A DNA stretch of 64,000 nt, taken from the NCBI RefSeq assembly GCF_018388425.1, contig NZ_CP074406.1, positions 1,302,001 through 1,366,000 of the forward strand, given 5' to 3'. Within the stretch, counting starts at the first letter, position 1, and every line of letters begins with the position of its first letter. The stretch is from Nocardioides faecalis (GTDB lineage: Bacteria; Actinomycetota; Actinomycetes; Propionibacteriales; Nocardioidaceae). The notes beneath the pieces were generated by a model that saw nothing but the letters and a program-made list of their open reading frames with translations, had not been told where the DNA came from and did no database searches. This document shows positions 1-9,161 of the stretch, one piece after another. Made by a program: the position numbers and the translations under genes.

Positions 1-1
1 C

Positions 2-115
2 GAGACCCTCGACGACAACGCGGTGACGGTCCGCGAGCGGGACACCATGTCCCAGGAGCGGGTGTCGCTGGACAAGCTGACGGGCTACTTCGCCGAGCGG
101 TTCGTCGGATGCTGA
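2..115 (+). CDS. glyS: Glycyl-tRNA synthetase, C-terminal end (partial)
   Basis: The window opens inside a reading frame whose last 37 residues contain [17 protein letters not shown], the ending typical of the anticodon-binding domain of dimeric glycyl-tRNA synthetases. The enzyme charges tRNA-Gly with glycine in the cytoplasm. Only the C-terminal tail is present. The stop codon overlaps the start of the next gene (ATGCTGA), so the two are probably translated from one mRNA. The identification rests on recognising this conserved tail and not on catalytic motifs, which lie outside the window. Confidence 0.8.
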   Translation, partial: ETLDDNAVTVRERDTMSQERVSLDKLTGYFAERFVGC

Positions 116-801
116 CCCGACTCCTCGTCGCCGGCCTCGGCCTCGTCGTGCTCGCCGGGTGCGGGTCCGGCGGTGGCTCGGCCGGCGACGAGGAGTCGAA
201 CGCTCCCTCGGGAGCAAGCAGCGCCGCGCCGGCGTACCTGGAGGTCCCCGGCGACGTCGACCTCACCGAGCCCGGCACCGAGCTGGCGTTCGGGGAGGAC
301 GGCGTGATCGCCTTCGAGCGGCGGCAGAAGGAGGTCGGCGCGCTGTCGGTCACCGTGCAGCGGCTGGAGCGGACCTCCTTCGGTGAGTCCTTCGCCGGCT
401 GGAACGTCGACGAGGCGACGTCGGCGCGCACGCCGTACTTCGTGCGGCTCGTGGTCACCAATGTCGGGCAGACCGACCTCGGCGGCATGCTGCTGGACAA
501 CGTGCTGTGGGCCGACGACGGCAGCACGCTGGAGGCGCCGAACTACTACACCCGCGCCCAGCTGCCGGCCTGCACCGGCGGTCCGCTGCCCACGCCGTTC
601 GCCACCGGGGCCAGCGCCGAGCTGTGCCAGGTGTACTTCATCGCGCCCGCCCGGCAGCTGGAGTCGGTCAGCTTCCAGCCCCCGGCCGGGCTGGAGGCGG
701 TGACCTGGCGCGGCGAGCCCGGCAAGGTCACCAAGCCGGGCAAGAAGAACAAGCGGGACAAGAAGCAGGACGAGAAGCAGGACGAGAAGTCGCAGGGCTG
801 A
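109..801 (+). CDS. Secreted lipoprotein of unknown function
   Basis: A 230-residue protein with a lipoprotein signal peptide: a short basic start, a hydrophobic stretch at about residues 5-16 and the lipobox LAGC with Cys18. It should be lipidated and anchored outside the membrane. The middle has the beta-rich look of an extracellular sandwich domain (residues about 60-205), and the last 25 residues are a Lys/Asp/Glu tail with repeated KQDEKQDEK. No family is recognised. The ATG overlaps the glyS stop, so it is probably co-transcribed with glyS, although the two products act in different compartments. Confidence 0.75.
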   Translation: MLTRLLVAGLGLVVLAGCGSGGGSAGDEESNAPSGASSAAPAYLEVPGDVDLTEPGTELAFGEDGVIAFERRQKEVGALSVTVQRLERTSFGESFAGWNVDEATSARTPYFVRLVVTNVGQTDLGGMLLDNVLWADDGSTLEAPNYYTRAQLPACTGGPLPTPFATGASAELCQVYFIAPARQLESVSFQPPAGLEAVTWRGEPGKVTKPGKKNKRDKKQDEKQDEKSQG

Positions 802-850
802 GCCCGCACCCGATTTGGGTGGCCCACGACCGCGCCCGGACAATGACGAC

Positions 851-2005
851 ATGACCGTCGTCGCCCAGGGCCTGCAGCTCGGCTCGTTGCACGTCGCGAC
901 CCCGGTCGTGCTCGCCCCGATGGCCGGCATCACCAACGCCGCCTACCGCCGGCTCTGCGCCGAGCACGGCGCCGGGCTCTACGTCTGCGAGATGATCACC
1001 AGCCGGGGTCTCGTCGAGGGCGACGAGACCACCAGGCGGATGCTGGTCTTCGACGAGGCCGAGCAGGTCCGCTCGGTGCAGCTCTACGGCACCGACCCGA
1101 CCTACGTCGGGCAGGCGACCAAGATCCTCTGTGAGGAGTACGGCGTCGCCCACGTCGACCTCAACTTCGGCTGCCCGGTGCCCAAGGTGACCCGCAAGGG
1201 CGGCGGCGGTGCGCTGCCGTGGAAGCGGAACCTGCTGGGCGCGATCCTCGAGGCCGCGGTCGCCGCCGCCACGCCGTACGACGTCCCGGTCACGATCAAG
1301 ACCCGCAAGGGCATCGACGAGGACCACCTGACCTACCTCGACGCCGGCCGGATCGCGCAGGACACCGGCTGCGCGGCGATCGCGCTGCACGGGCGCACCG
1401 TCGTGCAGGCCTACTCGGGTGAGGCGGACTGGGACGCCATCGGCGAGCTGGTCGAGCACGTCGACATCCCGGTGCTGGGCAACGGCGACATCTGGGAGGC
1501 CGCCGACGCGCTGCGGATGATGGAGCACACCGGCGCAGCCGGCGTGGTCGTCGGACGCGGCTGCCTGGGCCGGCCCTGGCTGTTCCGTGACCTCGCCGCG
1601 GCCTTCGAGGGCACGGGGGCACAGGCCACCACGCTGCCCACCCTGGGTGAGGTCGCCGCCATGATGCGCCGCCACGCCGAGCTGCTGTGCGAGCACATGG
1701 GGGAGGAGCGGGGCTGCAAGGAGTTCCGCAAGCACGTCACCTGGTACCTCAAGGGTTTCCGCACCGGCGGCGAGATGCGCCGCTCGCTCGGCCTGGTCGA
1801 CTCGCTGGCCGCCCTCGACACGCTGCTGGGCGCGCTCGACCCGAGCGAGCCGTTCCCGGTGGGCGAGCTCGGCGCACCGCGCGGACGCCAGGGATCGCCG
1901 CGAAACAAGGTGGTCATCCCCGAGGGCTGGCTGGACGACACCGACGGGCTCGGCGAGGGCTGCGTGCGGCCGTTGGAGGACGTCGACGCCGCCACCGGCG
2001 GCTGA
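851..2005 (+). CDS. dusB: tRNA-dihydrouridine synthase (DusB family)
   Basis: A 384-residue flavoenzyme that reduces uridine to dihydrouridine in the D-loop of tRNA, using FMN and NADPH. Family signatures are visible: APMAGITN near residue 22, LNFGCPVPKVTRKGGGGAL with the catalytic Cys at 108, the KTRKG motif, HGRT, and GNGDI followed by GVVVGRG for FMN phosphate binding. An upstream in-frame TTG at 815 exists, but the ATG at 851 matches family starts. A GACAAT box lies 6 nt before that ATG, which suggests a leaderless transcript. The C-terminal 60 residues are variable. The next gene is separately expressed. Confidence 0.93.
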   Translation: MTVVAQGLQLGSLHVATPVVLAPMAGITNAAYRRLCAEHGAGLYVCEMITSRGLVEGDETTRRMLVFDEAEQVRSVQLYGTDPTYVGQATKILCEEYGVAHVDLNFGCPVPKVTRKGGGGALPWKRNLLGAILEAAVAAATPYDVPVTIKTRKGIDEDHLTYLDAGRIAQDTGCAAIALHGRTVVQAYSGEADWDAIGELVEHVDIPVLGNGDIWEAADALRMMEHTGAAGVVVGRGCLGRPWLFRDLAAAFEGTGAQATTLPTLGEVAAMMRRHAELLCEHMGEERGCKEFRKHVTWYLKGFRTGGEMRRSLGLVDSLAALDTLLGALDPSEPFPVGELGAPRGRQGSPRNKVVIPEGWLDDTDGLGEGCVRPLEDVDAATGG

Positions 2006-2213
2006 GCCACGCACCGCCGGCTGCACTAGCGCACCGCCCGCCCCGCGGGCGCGCCGGGGCCGCGCCCCGAACCCCCGGGGTGAGGGAACCCACAGCGGCG
2101 TACCGGGGTCTTATTTCGGAGGCCTCTCACGCTCTGTGTTTCACTCATTTGGCGCGCTTGATCCGGCTACGGTGTCAGGCGCTGTCATGTAGTCGAAAGC
2201 AAAGGACCAGCGC

Positions 2214-3119
2214 GTGGCCACCAGCCACAAGCGGGAAACCGCGCGACGTACTCCCCGAGCAGCCGCACTCGCCGGCTCGCTCGCGGCCTTGGCGACCGGA
2301 GCGGTCGTGGCCGGGGGCGTGCTCACCAGCAGTCCCGAGTCCGACACCAGCGTCGTCGCCGTCGATCGCACCGCCACCAAGCCCACGGCCGTCGCCGGCA
2401 GCGTCAGCGGGGCGGTGCGCAAGATGCCCACCCTGTCGCGCAAGGCCACGCGGACCAAGGAGAAGCCCGCCAAGAAGGCCGAGCCCGTCAAGGTCAAGGT
2501 CTCCGCGGTTGACCGGCTGCTCGCCAAGAAGGCGGTGGCCGCGGCGGTGAAGAACGCCGACGAGCGTCGCTGGACCACCGAGGACCTCAACCTGTGGACC
2601 CGGCCCGACGCCAAGGCCAAGAAGGTCGGCGTGATCGACGCCGGCGAGAAGGTCCTCATCACCGGCCGCAGCTACGGAGAGCGCGTCGAGATCGTTCTCG
2701 ACGGCGCCGCTCGCTGGGTCACCGAGGGCTACCTGAGCGACGAGAAGCCGGTCAAGAAGCCCGCGCTGGGCGCGTCCTGCACCAACGGCACCTCCGTGGC
2801 CTCCGGCGTGAGCGCCAACGTCAAGAAGGTGCACGAGGCCGTCTGCGGGAACTTCCCGGAGATCAGCACCTACGGCACGTTCCGCGGTGACGGCGAGCAC
2901 TCCCAGGGCCTCGCGGTCGACATCATGGTCTCCGGCGAGCGCGGCTGGGAGGTCGCGGAGTTCGTCCGCGCCAACCACCAGGCCCTTGGCGTGAACTACC
3001 TGATCTACGCGCAGAAGATCTGGTCGGTGGAGCGCGCCGGCGAGGGCTGGCGGCCGATGTCGGACCGCGGCTCGGCCACGGCGAACCACTACGACCACGT
3101 GCACGTCACGACGTACTGA
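2214..3119 (+). CDS. Secreted SH3-like / peptidase-like cell-wall protein
   Basis: A 301-residue exported protein. The N terminus has a twin-arginine-like basic stretch (RRTPRAA) before a hydrophobic segment at about 20-38. It is followed by a Lys/Ala-rich linker, a bacterial SH3-like domain (about 125-180, with NLWTRPDAKAKKVGVIDAG) and a C-terminal domain (about 185-300) with GEHSQGLAVDIMV and a final HYDHVHV. The His/Asp/His arrangement resembles the D-Ala-D-Ala peptidase (M15/VanY-like) fold found in actinobacterial wall proteins. It probably binds or trims peptidoglycan. The start is GTG. No convincing riboswitch was found in the 208-bp leader. Confidence 0.72.
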   Translation: MATSHKRETARRTPRAAALAGSLAALATGAVVAGGVLTSSPESDTSVVAVDRTATKPTAVAGSVSGAVRKMPTLSRKATRTKEKPAKKAEPVKVKVSAVDRLLAKKAVAAAVKNADERRWTTEDLNLWTRPDAKAKKVGVIDAGEKVLITGRSYGERVEIVLDGAARWVTEGYLSDEKPVKKPALGASCTNGTSVASGVSANVKKVHEAVCGNFPEISTYGTFRGDGEHSQGLAVDIMVSGERGWEVAEFVRANHQALGVNYLIYAQKIWSVERAGEGWRPMSDRGSATANHYDHVHVTTY

Positions 3120-3162
3120 GTCCGGCGGCGCCGAGCAGGTCGGCGCCGCTAAGGTCGGTGCC

Positions 3163-4413
3163 GTGGACGTGGTCGAGCAGCTCTACGGCGACGCCGACCG
3201 GGAGCGGATCGTCGCCGAGCCGCCGAAGCGGGTGGAGGCACCCGAGCGGCTGGCGTTCGAGCGCGACCGGGCGCGGGTGGTGCACGCGGCGTCGTTCCGT
3301 CGGCTCGCGGCGAAGACCCAGGTGGTCGACCCGCGCAGCGACGACTTCGTGCGCAACCGGCTCACCCACAGCCTCGAGGTCGCCCAGATCGCCCGGGACC
3401 TCTCCCGTGCGTTGGGCACCCACCCGGACCTGGCCGAGACCGCGGCGCTGGCCCACGACCTCGGGCACCCGCCGTTCGGGCACAACGGGGAGCGGGCCCT
3501 GGACGCGCTCGCCTCCGACTGCGGCGGGTTCGAGGGCAACGCGCAGACGCTGCGGCTGCTGACCCGGCTGGAGGCGAAGACCGCGGACGCCGCGGGAACC
3601 TCCGTCGGGCTCAACCTGACCCGCGCGACGCTGGACGCCTGCGCCAAGTACCCCTGGCAGCGAGACGACGCCTCGGACGGTCCGGCCGCCGAGACCGGCA
3701 AGTTCGGGGTGTACGACGACGACCTGGCCGCCTTCGCCTGGGTCCGCGCCGGCGCACCGGCGCGACGCCGCTGCATGGAGGCGCAGGTGATGGACCTGGC
3801 CGACGACGTCGCCTACTCCGTGCACGACGTCGAGGACGGCACGGTCGCCGGCAAGATCGACCTCACCCGGCTCGACACCGCCGCGACCTGGGAGACCGTG
3901 CGCGCCTGGTACCTGCCGGACGCCGGCGACGACGAGCTGGACGCCGTGCTGGACCGGCTGCGCGCGGTCGGGAGCTGGCCGCGCACACCGTACGACGGGC
4001 GCCGCGGCAGCCGCGCCGCGCTGAAGAACCTGACCAGCGACCTCGTCGGCAGGTTCTGCGGTGCCGTGCAGGAGGCGACGTTCGCCGCGGGGGAGGCCCC
4101 GTTCGTGCGCTACCGCGCGGACCTGGTCGTGCCGGCGGACACCTGGGCCGAGATCACGGTGCTCAAGGGCATCGCCGCGCACTACGTGATGCAGGACGCC
4201 TCGCGGATACGGCTGCAGGAGCGTCAGCGCGAGCTGCTCGCCGAGCTGGTCGCGGCGCTGCTCGAGCGTGAGGGTGAGGACCTGGACGAGACCTTCGCCG
4301 CCGACTGGGACGCCGCCGCCGACGACGCGGCGCGGACCCGGGTGGTGATCGACCAGGTCGCCTCGCTCACCGATGCGGGTGCGCTGGCCTGGCACCGGCG
4401 CCTGCTCGGCTGA
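3163..4413 (+). CDS. dgt: Deoxyguanosinetriphosphate triphosphohydrolase-like protein
   Basis: A 416-residue HD-domain dNTPase that hydrolyses dGTP, or other dNTPs, to deoxynucleoside and triphosphate. Metal-binding motifs are visible: RNRLTHSLEV with His69, then AHDLGHPPFGH with His98-Asp99, and a later QVMDLADDVAYS motif carrying the fourth ligand. The N-terminal HAASFRRLAAKTQV is typical of the family. The start is GTG with a TAAGGT box at 3150-3155, 7 nt upstream, which fits a leaderless promoter. It precedes dnaG in the same region, as in many actinobacteria, with two convergent wall genes between. A strong bidirectional hairpin follows. Confidence 0.93.
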   Translation: MDVVEQLYGDADRERIVAEPPKRVEAPERLAFERDRARVVHAASFRRLAAKTQVVDPRSDDFVRNRLTHSLEVAQIARDLSRALGTHPDLAETAALAHDLGHPPFGHNGERALDALASDCGGFEGNAQTLRLLTRLEAKTADAAGTSVGLNLTRATLDACAKYPWQRDDASDGPAAETGKFGVYDDDLAAFAWVRAGAPARRRCMEAQVMDLADDVAYSVHDVEDGTVAGKIDLTRLDTAATWETVRAWYLPDAGDDELDAVLDRLRAVGSWPRTPYDGRRGSRAALKNLTSDLVGRFCGAVQEATFAAGEAPFVRYRADLVVPADTWAEITVLKGIAAHYVMQDASRIRLQERQRELLAELVAALLEREGEDLDETFAADWDAAADDAARTRVVIDQVASLTDAGALAWHRRLLG

Positions 4414-4428
4414 CACGGCTGACAAACG

Positions 4429-4477
4429 ACGACCGGCCGGCCGCGACCCTGTCCAGGGTGCGCGACCGGCCGGTCGT
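4429..4477. terminator. Bidirectional terminator between dgt and the convergent surface-protein gene
   Basis: A long inverted repeat pairs 4429-4450 with 4455-4477, with one mismatch and one bulge around a 4-nt loop. It sits in the gap between two convergent stop codons (4413 and 4509). There is no strong T-tract on either side, as is common for high-GC actinobacterial terminators. Confidence 0.75.
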
Positions 4478-4508
4478 GTCGACGAGCGGTGCCGAGATGG
4501 TGCTGCGA

Positions 4509-5444
4509 TCAGCCGGTGACCGGGACGTTCGTCTCCACCGGCGTCGGGACCGGAGCGTCCGGGGTGTCCGGCGTCTCCGGGTTGTCCACGCGGTTGGTGA
4601 CCTCACCGCAGGTGGCCGAGCCCACCGTCAGCTCGAGCTGGCCGAAGAGGTTCACGTAGAGCGCGTCGACCGTGAACGTGCCGTCGGCGTTGGTGGTCTG
4701 CCGGTTGACGGTCACCTCGAGCAGCCCGGGCACCTCGACCTTGGAGTTCGGCTTGTTGGTGTCGAGCAGGGAGTCGACGCCGAGGATGCCGAGGTCGGTG
4801 ATCGTGGTCGTCCCGGTGGTGCCGGTGCACTCCGCCGCGACGGCGGTCGCGCCCACCAGGGCACCGCCGGCGACGACGTCGCACAGGTCGCCGAGGGTCT
4901 CCGGCAGGATCTCGGACAGGTCGAGCGCGGTGACCAGGCTCAGGTCGAGACCGGCCTGACCGGCGCCCGCGACGAGCTGCTCGAGCGCCGCAGGCAGCAA
5001 GGTGCCGGTGACCGGGTCGCGCAGCTGGTCGAGGACCTGGCCGAGCGGGATCAGGTCCAGGCCGTCGCAGACCGGCTGCAGCTGCGTGAACAGCTGCTGC
5101 AGCTGCGGCGCCTGCTCGAGCAGGCCGCCGGCGACCTTCAGGTCGGCCACGCTGGCGCGAGCGGAGCCGTTCTTGGCCTCGACGCTGATCACGCCGCCGG
5201 TCAGCAGCGGGTTCGGGGGCAGCGTGACGAGGGAGTCGGTGATCGGCGCGCCGTCGTTCGAGGTCACCAGCGGGGTGGCGTCGATGGCGTTGGTGCCCGC
5301 CGCGGTCAGCTGGATGCCGAACGCGGAGGACGGCTGGCCAGCTGCGCTGGCGGCGCCGCCACCGCCGATCAGAGCCAGCGAAGCGACGCCGGTCACCAGG
5401 GCGAGGGCTCCGGCCGCGGAGGCCAGGGTCCGTGTCTTCTTCAT
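4509..5444 (-). CDS. Secreted choice-of-anchor-like surface protein
   Basis: A 311-residue exported protein. It begins MKKTRTLASAAG, followed by a hydrophobic segment and an AxA cleavage site near residue 33. The mature part is acidic, has few aromatic residues and is rich in Leu, Val and Thr, with alternating beta-prone segments. Its end is a Pro/Thr-rich stretch (about 285-311) that could act as a wall-spanning tail, but no LPXTG motif is present. The pattern recalls actinobacterial 'choice-of-anchor' exported proteins, and the function is unknown. The ATG at 5444 is preferred over upstream ATGs because AAGGGA lies 9 nt before it. It is downstream of the L,D-transpeptidase on the same strand, with a gap of about 60 bp. 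Confidence 0.68.
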   Translation of the reverse strand: MKKTRTLASAAGALALVTGVASLALIGGGGAASAAGQPSSAFGIQLTAAGTNAIDATPLVTSNDGAPITDSLVTLPPNPLLTGGVISVEAKNGSARASVADLKVAGGLLEQAPQLQQLFTQLQPVCDGLDLIPLGQVLDQLRDPVTGTLLPAALEQLVAGAGQAGLDLSLVTALDLSEILPETLGDLCDVVAGGALVGATAVAAECTGTTGTTTITDLGILGVDSLLDTNKPNSKVEVPGLLEVTVNRQTTNADGTFTVDALYVNLFGQLELTVGSATCGEVTNRVDNPETPDTPDAPVPTPVETNVPVTG

Positions 5445-5505
5445 GGGGGTGGATCCCTTCATCATCATCACTTGTCGACGGTTCGAGTGGTGTTCTTGGG
5501 GTGGT

Positions 5506-6312
5506 CTAGGCCTTGACGAGGACCGGTGTGCCGATCGGCACTTGGCGCAGTGCCTCCAGCGCGTCGTCGGGCACGCGGACACAGCCGTGGCTGACCGCCT
5601 TGCCGAAGACGGACGGATCGGTCCAGCCGTGCAGGGCCACCGTTCCGGGGCCGCCGCCGTAGCTGTCGAGCGTCGCGCTGTGCGTGCCCAGCGGCAGGAT
5701 CACCGGCGAGAACGGCTGCTTGTCGTCCACGAGCTGCCCCAGGACGAACGTGCGACCGGTCGGGGTGGGCGTCTTGGAGGCACCGATCGCGACCGACCAT
5801 CGGCCGAGCGGCCGGTTGTCCTCCAGCAGCTCCAGGGAGCGCTCGCCGAGGTCGACGCGGACCAGGAACCGGCTGTGCGCCTGCGCCAGCTGCGAGGAGC
5901 GCAGCCACCCCGTCGAGCCGTTGGGCTTCGACGGCAGCAGCACCTGCACCCAGTCGCGGTTGCGGGTGATCACCGGCAACCAGGTGTCGCCGAACTGCCG
6001 GGGACCGATCTTGGCGAACGGCTTGCCGTCCGGGGCGTCGTACAGGGGCAGGACCTTCTTCGGGTGCACCACGGTGCCCTTGGGCAGCTTGCCCGGACGC
6101 GGGTCCTTCGGGGCACCCTTGATCCTGGTGTGCGTCGTGCTCTCCGGCAGCGACGCCAGGTCGACCGTCGTCTCCGCCGAGGCGGGCCGCGGCTCCGGCC
6201 CCGCCTGACCCTTGTCGTCCGTCACCACCAGCACCAGTGCCGACAGCGCGAACAACGCCGCCACGACTGGTATCGGCCACGAGGCGCGCGAGCGTGCCGA
6301 CGACTGCTCCAT
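5506..6312 (-). CDS. L,D-transpeptidase (YkuD family)
   Basis: A 268-residue membrane-anchored enzyme that makes 3-3 cross-links in peptidoglycan or attaches proteins to it. It has a single N-terminal membrane segment at about 13-31. Residues 80-150 look like an SH3-like or substrate-binding module (with GSTGWLRSSQL), and the YkuD domain covers about 150-268. The catalytic signature is present: LHGWTD with His228, then SHGCVRV with Cys244. AGGGAC lies 5-6 nt before the ATG. Divergent from dnaG, it lies just upstream of the surface-protein gene, which suggests a shared cell-envelope role. Confidence 0.88.
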   Translation of the reverse strand: MEQSSARSRASWPIPVVAALFALSALVLVVTDDKGQAGPEPRPASAETTVDLASLPESTTHTRIKGAPKDPRPGKLPKGTVVHPKKVLPLYDAPDGKPFAKIGPRQFGDTWLPVITRNRDWVQVLLPSKPNGSTGWLRSSQLAQAHSRFLVRVDLGERSLELLEDNRPLGRWSVAIGASKTPTPTGRTFVLGQLVDDKQPFSPVILPLGTHSATLDSYGGGPGTVALHGWTDPSVFGKAVSHGCVRVPDDALEALRQVPIGTPVLVKA

Positions 6313-6517
6313 CCCGGGTCCCTCCCCGAATCGTCATGTCTCGTCCCCTGAATCGGACCTTGCTCCCGGACCCCTAACGAGAGTGGTGGGAGTTTGGTCA
6401 CGCTTCAATCCCCAACACCTGCCGGGGCGCGTCGTCCCCCGGGAACGCGCGGGTCCGATCGGGCGGGCGGGAGAGGAGCGGGATGGGGACGGCGCCCCGC
6501 GCAGGCGCCGCGCTCAG

Positions 6518-6523
6518 TAGGAT
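6518..6523 (+). promoter_or_regulatory. -10 box of a leaderless dnaG promoter
   Basis: TAGGAT lies 6 nt before the dnaG ATG at 6530, so transcription should start at or next to the start codon. There is no Shine-Dalgarno-like sequence between the box and the ATG. No clear -35 hexamer was found. Confidence 0.5.
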
Positions 6524-6529
6524 CGGGGC

Positions 6530-8449
6530 ATGGCCGGGTTGATTCGTGACGAGGACATCGCGGCCGTCCGAGAACGGGTCCGCATCGACGAGGTCGTCTC
6601 CAGCTACGTCACCCTGCGCAACGCCGGCGGCGGGTCGCAGAAGGGGCTGTGTCCCTTCCACGACGAGAAGTCGCCCTCCTTCCATGTCACGCCCAGCCGC
6701 GGGTTCTTCCACTGCTTCGGCTGTGGGGAGGGCGGCGACGTCTTCACCTTCCTGATGAAGATCGACGGGCTCAGCTTCGGGGAGGCCGTCGAACGGATGG
6801 CGGACAAGTACGGCGTGCAGCTGCGTCGCGACGAGTCCGGCAACGACGACCGTCCGAAGGGCCCGCAGCGGCGCCGGCTGATCGAGGCGAACGCGGCCGC
6901 GGCGGAGTTCTACTCCGCCCAGCTCCGCACGCCCGACGCATTGGCCGCCCGGCAGTTCCTCGACCAGCGTGGCTTCGACCAGCAGGCGGCCACGACGTTC
7001 GGGGTCGGCTTCGCGCCCCGGGACGGGGAGGCGCTGCTGCGTCACCTCCGCGGGCTGAAGTTCACCTCCGATGAGATGGTCGCGGCGGGCCTGGTCGCGA
7101 TCGGACGCTCGGCCTACGACCGGTTCCGGGGCCGGCTGCTGTGGCCGATCCGTGACGCCACCGGCGACACCCTGGGTTTCGGTGCGCGCCGGCTCTTCGA
7201 CGACGACCGGATCGAGGCGAAGTACCTCAACACTCCCGAGACCCCGCTCTACAAGAAGAGCCACGTGCTCTACGGGATCGACCTGGCGCGCCGCGAGATC
7301 GCCCGCAGCTCCAAGGCTGTCATCGTGGAGGGCTACACCGACGTGATGGCCTGCCACCTGGCCGGGGTGACGACGGCGGTGGCCACCTGCGGCACGGCGT
7401 TCGGCGACGACCACGCCCGCGTGCTGCGCCGGTTCCTCGACGACCACGAGCAGTTCCGCAGCGAGGTGGTGTTCACCTTCGACGGCGACGAGGCGGGGCA
7501 GAAGGCCGCGCTGAAGACCTTCCAGGGTGACCAGCGCTTCGTGGCGCAGACGTACGTCGCGGTGGCTCCCGAGGGCATGGACCCCTGCGAGCTGCGGATC
7601 AAGGAGGGCGACGCCGCCGTCCGCGAGCTGATCGCCACCCGCCGCCCGCTGTACCGCTTCGTGCTGGAGAACGTGATCGGCCGCTACGACCTGGACCGCG
7701 CCGACGGCCGTATCGACGCCGTGCGCGCCGCGGCCAGGCTCGTCGCCGCGATCCGCGACCAGTCGAAGGTGACGGCGTTCGCGCAGGAGATCTCCAAGAT
7801 GGTCGGCGCCGACATCGACACCAACCAGGTGCTGGCGATGGTCCGCCGCGAGGCGGCCCGCGGCAACGAGTCCGGCGGGGCCCGCGACCGTGGCTTCGCC
7901 AGCCGAGAGCGTGGCGACGCGCCGTCTGCGTCCACCCCGCAGGCCCCGTCGCGCGCCGCGGTGCCGGACCTGCGCGACCCGCGGTTCGGGATCGAGCGGG
8001 AGACGCTGAAGCTCGTGCTGCAGCACCCGATCGCGATCGGCCGCACGACCGCGGAGATCGACGCGGGTGACTTCACGCACCCGACCTACCGCGCGGTGTG
8101 GGAACTGGTGGCCGCCGCAGGTGGCACGGTCGCGGGCCAGAACGACCCCGGCTGGATCGCGCGGTTGCGTGACGCGGCCACCGACCCGGCTGTCTCCTCG
8201 GCGCTGAGCGCCCTGGCCGTCGAGCCGATCCCGCTCACCCGCGACGTCGACGCCGGCTACGTGGCCCACCACATCCACCGGTTGCAGGAGCTGACGGCGC
8301 TGCGGCGCATCGACGAGGTGAAGTCGCGGCTGCAGCGCACGAACCCCGTCGACCAGGCCGCGGAGTACAACCGGATGTTCGGCGAGCTCGCCGCGCTCGA
8401 GCAGCACCGGCGGATGCTGCGCGAGAAGATCGTGAGCGCCAGCGCGTGA
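6530..8449 (+). CDS. dnaG: DNA primase
   Basis: A 639-residue primase that lays down RNA primers at the replication fork. The N-terminal zinc-binding domain has Cys41, His44, Cys62 and Cys65 (CPFHDEKSPSFH, FHCFGCGEGG). The RNA-polymerase core includes FGVGFAPRDGEALL and a TOPRIM segment with VIVEGYTDVMACHLAG at about 264-280 and FTFDGDEAGQKAALK. The C-terminal 200 residues are the helicase-interacting part. The length is normal for actinobacteria. It is probably leaderless, and the next gene overlaps its stop (GTGAG), so the two form an operon. Confidence 0.97.
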   Translation: MAGLIRDEDIAAVRERVRIDEVVSSYVTLRNAGGGSQKGLCPFHDEKSPSFHVTPSRGFFHCFGCGEGGDVFTFLMKIDGLSFGEAVERMADKYGVQLRRDESGNDDRPKGPQRRRLIEANAAAAEFYSAQLRTPDALAARQFLDQRGFDQQAATTFGVGFAPRDGEALLRHLRGLKFTSDEMVAAGLVAIGRSAYDRFRGRLLWPIRDATGDTLGFGARRLFDDDRIEAKYLNTPETPLYKKSHVLYGIDLARREIARSSKAVIVEGYTDVMACHLAGVTTAVATCGTAFGDDHARVLRRFLDDHEQFRSEVVFTFDGDEAGQKAALKTFQGDQRFVAQTYVAVAPEGMDPCELRIKEGDAAVRELIATRRPLYRFVLENVIGRYDLDRADGRIDAVRAAARLVAAIRDQSKVTAFAQEISKMVGADIDTNQVLAMVRREAARGNESGGARDRGFASRERGDAPSASTPQAPSRAAVPDLRDPRFGIERETLKLVLQHPIAIGRTTAEIDAGDFTHPTYRAVWELVAAAGGTVAGQNDPGWIARLRDAATDPAVSSALSALAVEPIPLTRDVDAGYVAHHIHRLQELTALRRIDEVKSRLQRTNPVDQAAEYNRMFGELAALEQHRRMLREKIVSASA

Positions 8450-8937
8450 GGCGACCGTCGCGGCGTCGTCCGCGTCCGGTGCTGCCGCTGGCACCGGGCG
8501 AGCGCCTGCTCGCCTGGGCGAGCGAAGCGGAGCTGGGCGGTGACGTTGTGGGCGCGAGCCGGGAGGCCCTCTACCTGCCGCAGCGGCTGGGCTGGGAGCA
8601 GGTGGCCGCCGCGGAGTGGGATGCGGAGACCTCGACCCTGCGGGTGGTCGAGGTCGCCGACTTCGGCGTCCCGGCGCCCGTGCACCTGCGCCGGCTCGCC
8701 GAGGCCGGCCGGCTGCTGCAGCTCGTCCGGGAGCGGGTCACCGCCAGCATCGTCCTGCAGCGCCACGTGCCGGTCGCCGACCGGTCGGTGCGGGTGCTCG
8801 CCCGCCGTCCGTTGGGCGCTGCGGCCGAGCTGTCCTGGTTCGTGGAGTACGACGACGGCCTCGACCCCGCCGACCCGGCGGTCGCCGAGGTCGTGGACCG
8901 CGCTCTCGCCACAGCCCGCGCGGACGTCGGCGTCTGA
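8446..8937 (+). CDS. Conserved protein of unknown function downstream of dnaG
   Basis: A 163-residue soluble protein with an Arg/Pro-rich start and no signal peptide or membrane segment. It is predicted to be alpha/beta, with a basic first 15 residues, LAPGERLLAWASEA at about 15-28 and a region of alternating strands with many Val and Leu. Its GTG start overlaps the dnaG stop, so it is translationally coupled to primase. I do not recognise a domain. Similar small proteins with a 'W-x(n)-VEVADFG' core occur next to dnaG in related genera, but that is from memory and no function is assigned. Confidence 0.7.
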   Translation: MRRPSRRRPRPVLPLAPGERLLAWASEAELGGDVVGASREALYLPQRLGWEQVAAAEWDAETSTLRVVEVADFGVPAPVHLRRLAEAGRLLQLVRERVTASIVLQRHVPVADRSVRVLARRPLGAAAELSWFVEYDDGLDPADPAVAEVVDRALATARADVGV

Positions 8938-9038
8938 TCGGGTGCCGGCACCGGGAGGGCGGCCTCGATTTTCTGGCCCCGCGCCGGCTTGCTAGGGTTT
9001 CCCCGCTGCCGCGCACCCCGGTGCGTCGGCGCGTGTGA

Positions 9039-9111
9039 TCCCCCGTAGCTCAACTGGCAGAGCATGCGACTGTTAATCGCAGGGTTATTGGTTCGAGTCC
9101 AATCGGGGGAG
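9039..9111 (+). tRNA. tRNA-Asn (GTT)
   Basis: The sequence folds as a 73-nt cloverleaf. The acceptor arm TCCCCCG pairs with CGGGGGA and the discriminator is G. The anticodon stem TGCGA/TCGCA has loop CTGTTAA with anticodon GTT, and the T arm ATTGG-TTCGAGT-CCAAT is perfect. CCA is not encoded. A TAGGGT box at 8993-8998 could be its -10. Confidence 0.96.
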
Positions 9112-9116
9112 CAGGA

Positions 9117-9149
9117 GAAGGCCTCCGACCGGTCCGGTCGGGGGCCTTC
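9117..9149 (+). terminator. Terminator after tRNA-Asn
   Basis: A 16-bp stem with one G-T pair is formed by 9117-9132 and 9134-9149, immediately after the tRNA, with a short T-containing run after it. It also separates the tRNA from the convergent ligD gene. Confidence 0.7.
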
Positions 9150-9161
9150 GTCGTTCCCGCC

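Noticed and set aside
728..2026. Long minus-strand frame over dusB and similar long antisense frames (for example over dnaG, aceE and tyrS)
   Set aside because: High GC keeps antisense frames open; the sense strand has clear family motifs and the antisense products are Arg/Gly/His-rich with no domains.
2006..2213. Possible ydaO (c-di-AMP) riboswitch before the SH3/peptidase-like gene
   Set aside because: GGGTGAGGGAACCCA-like text and the wall-hydrolase context suggested it, but the long conserved 3' portion (GACAGCTAACC-type) is absent and the helices could not be drawn.
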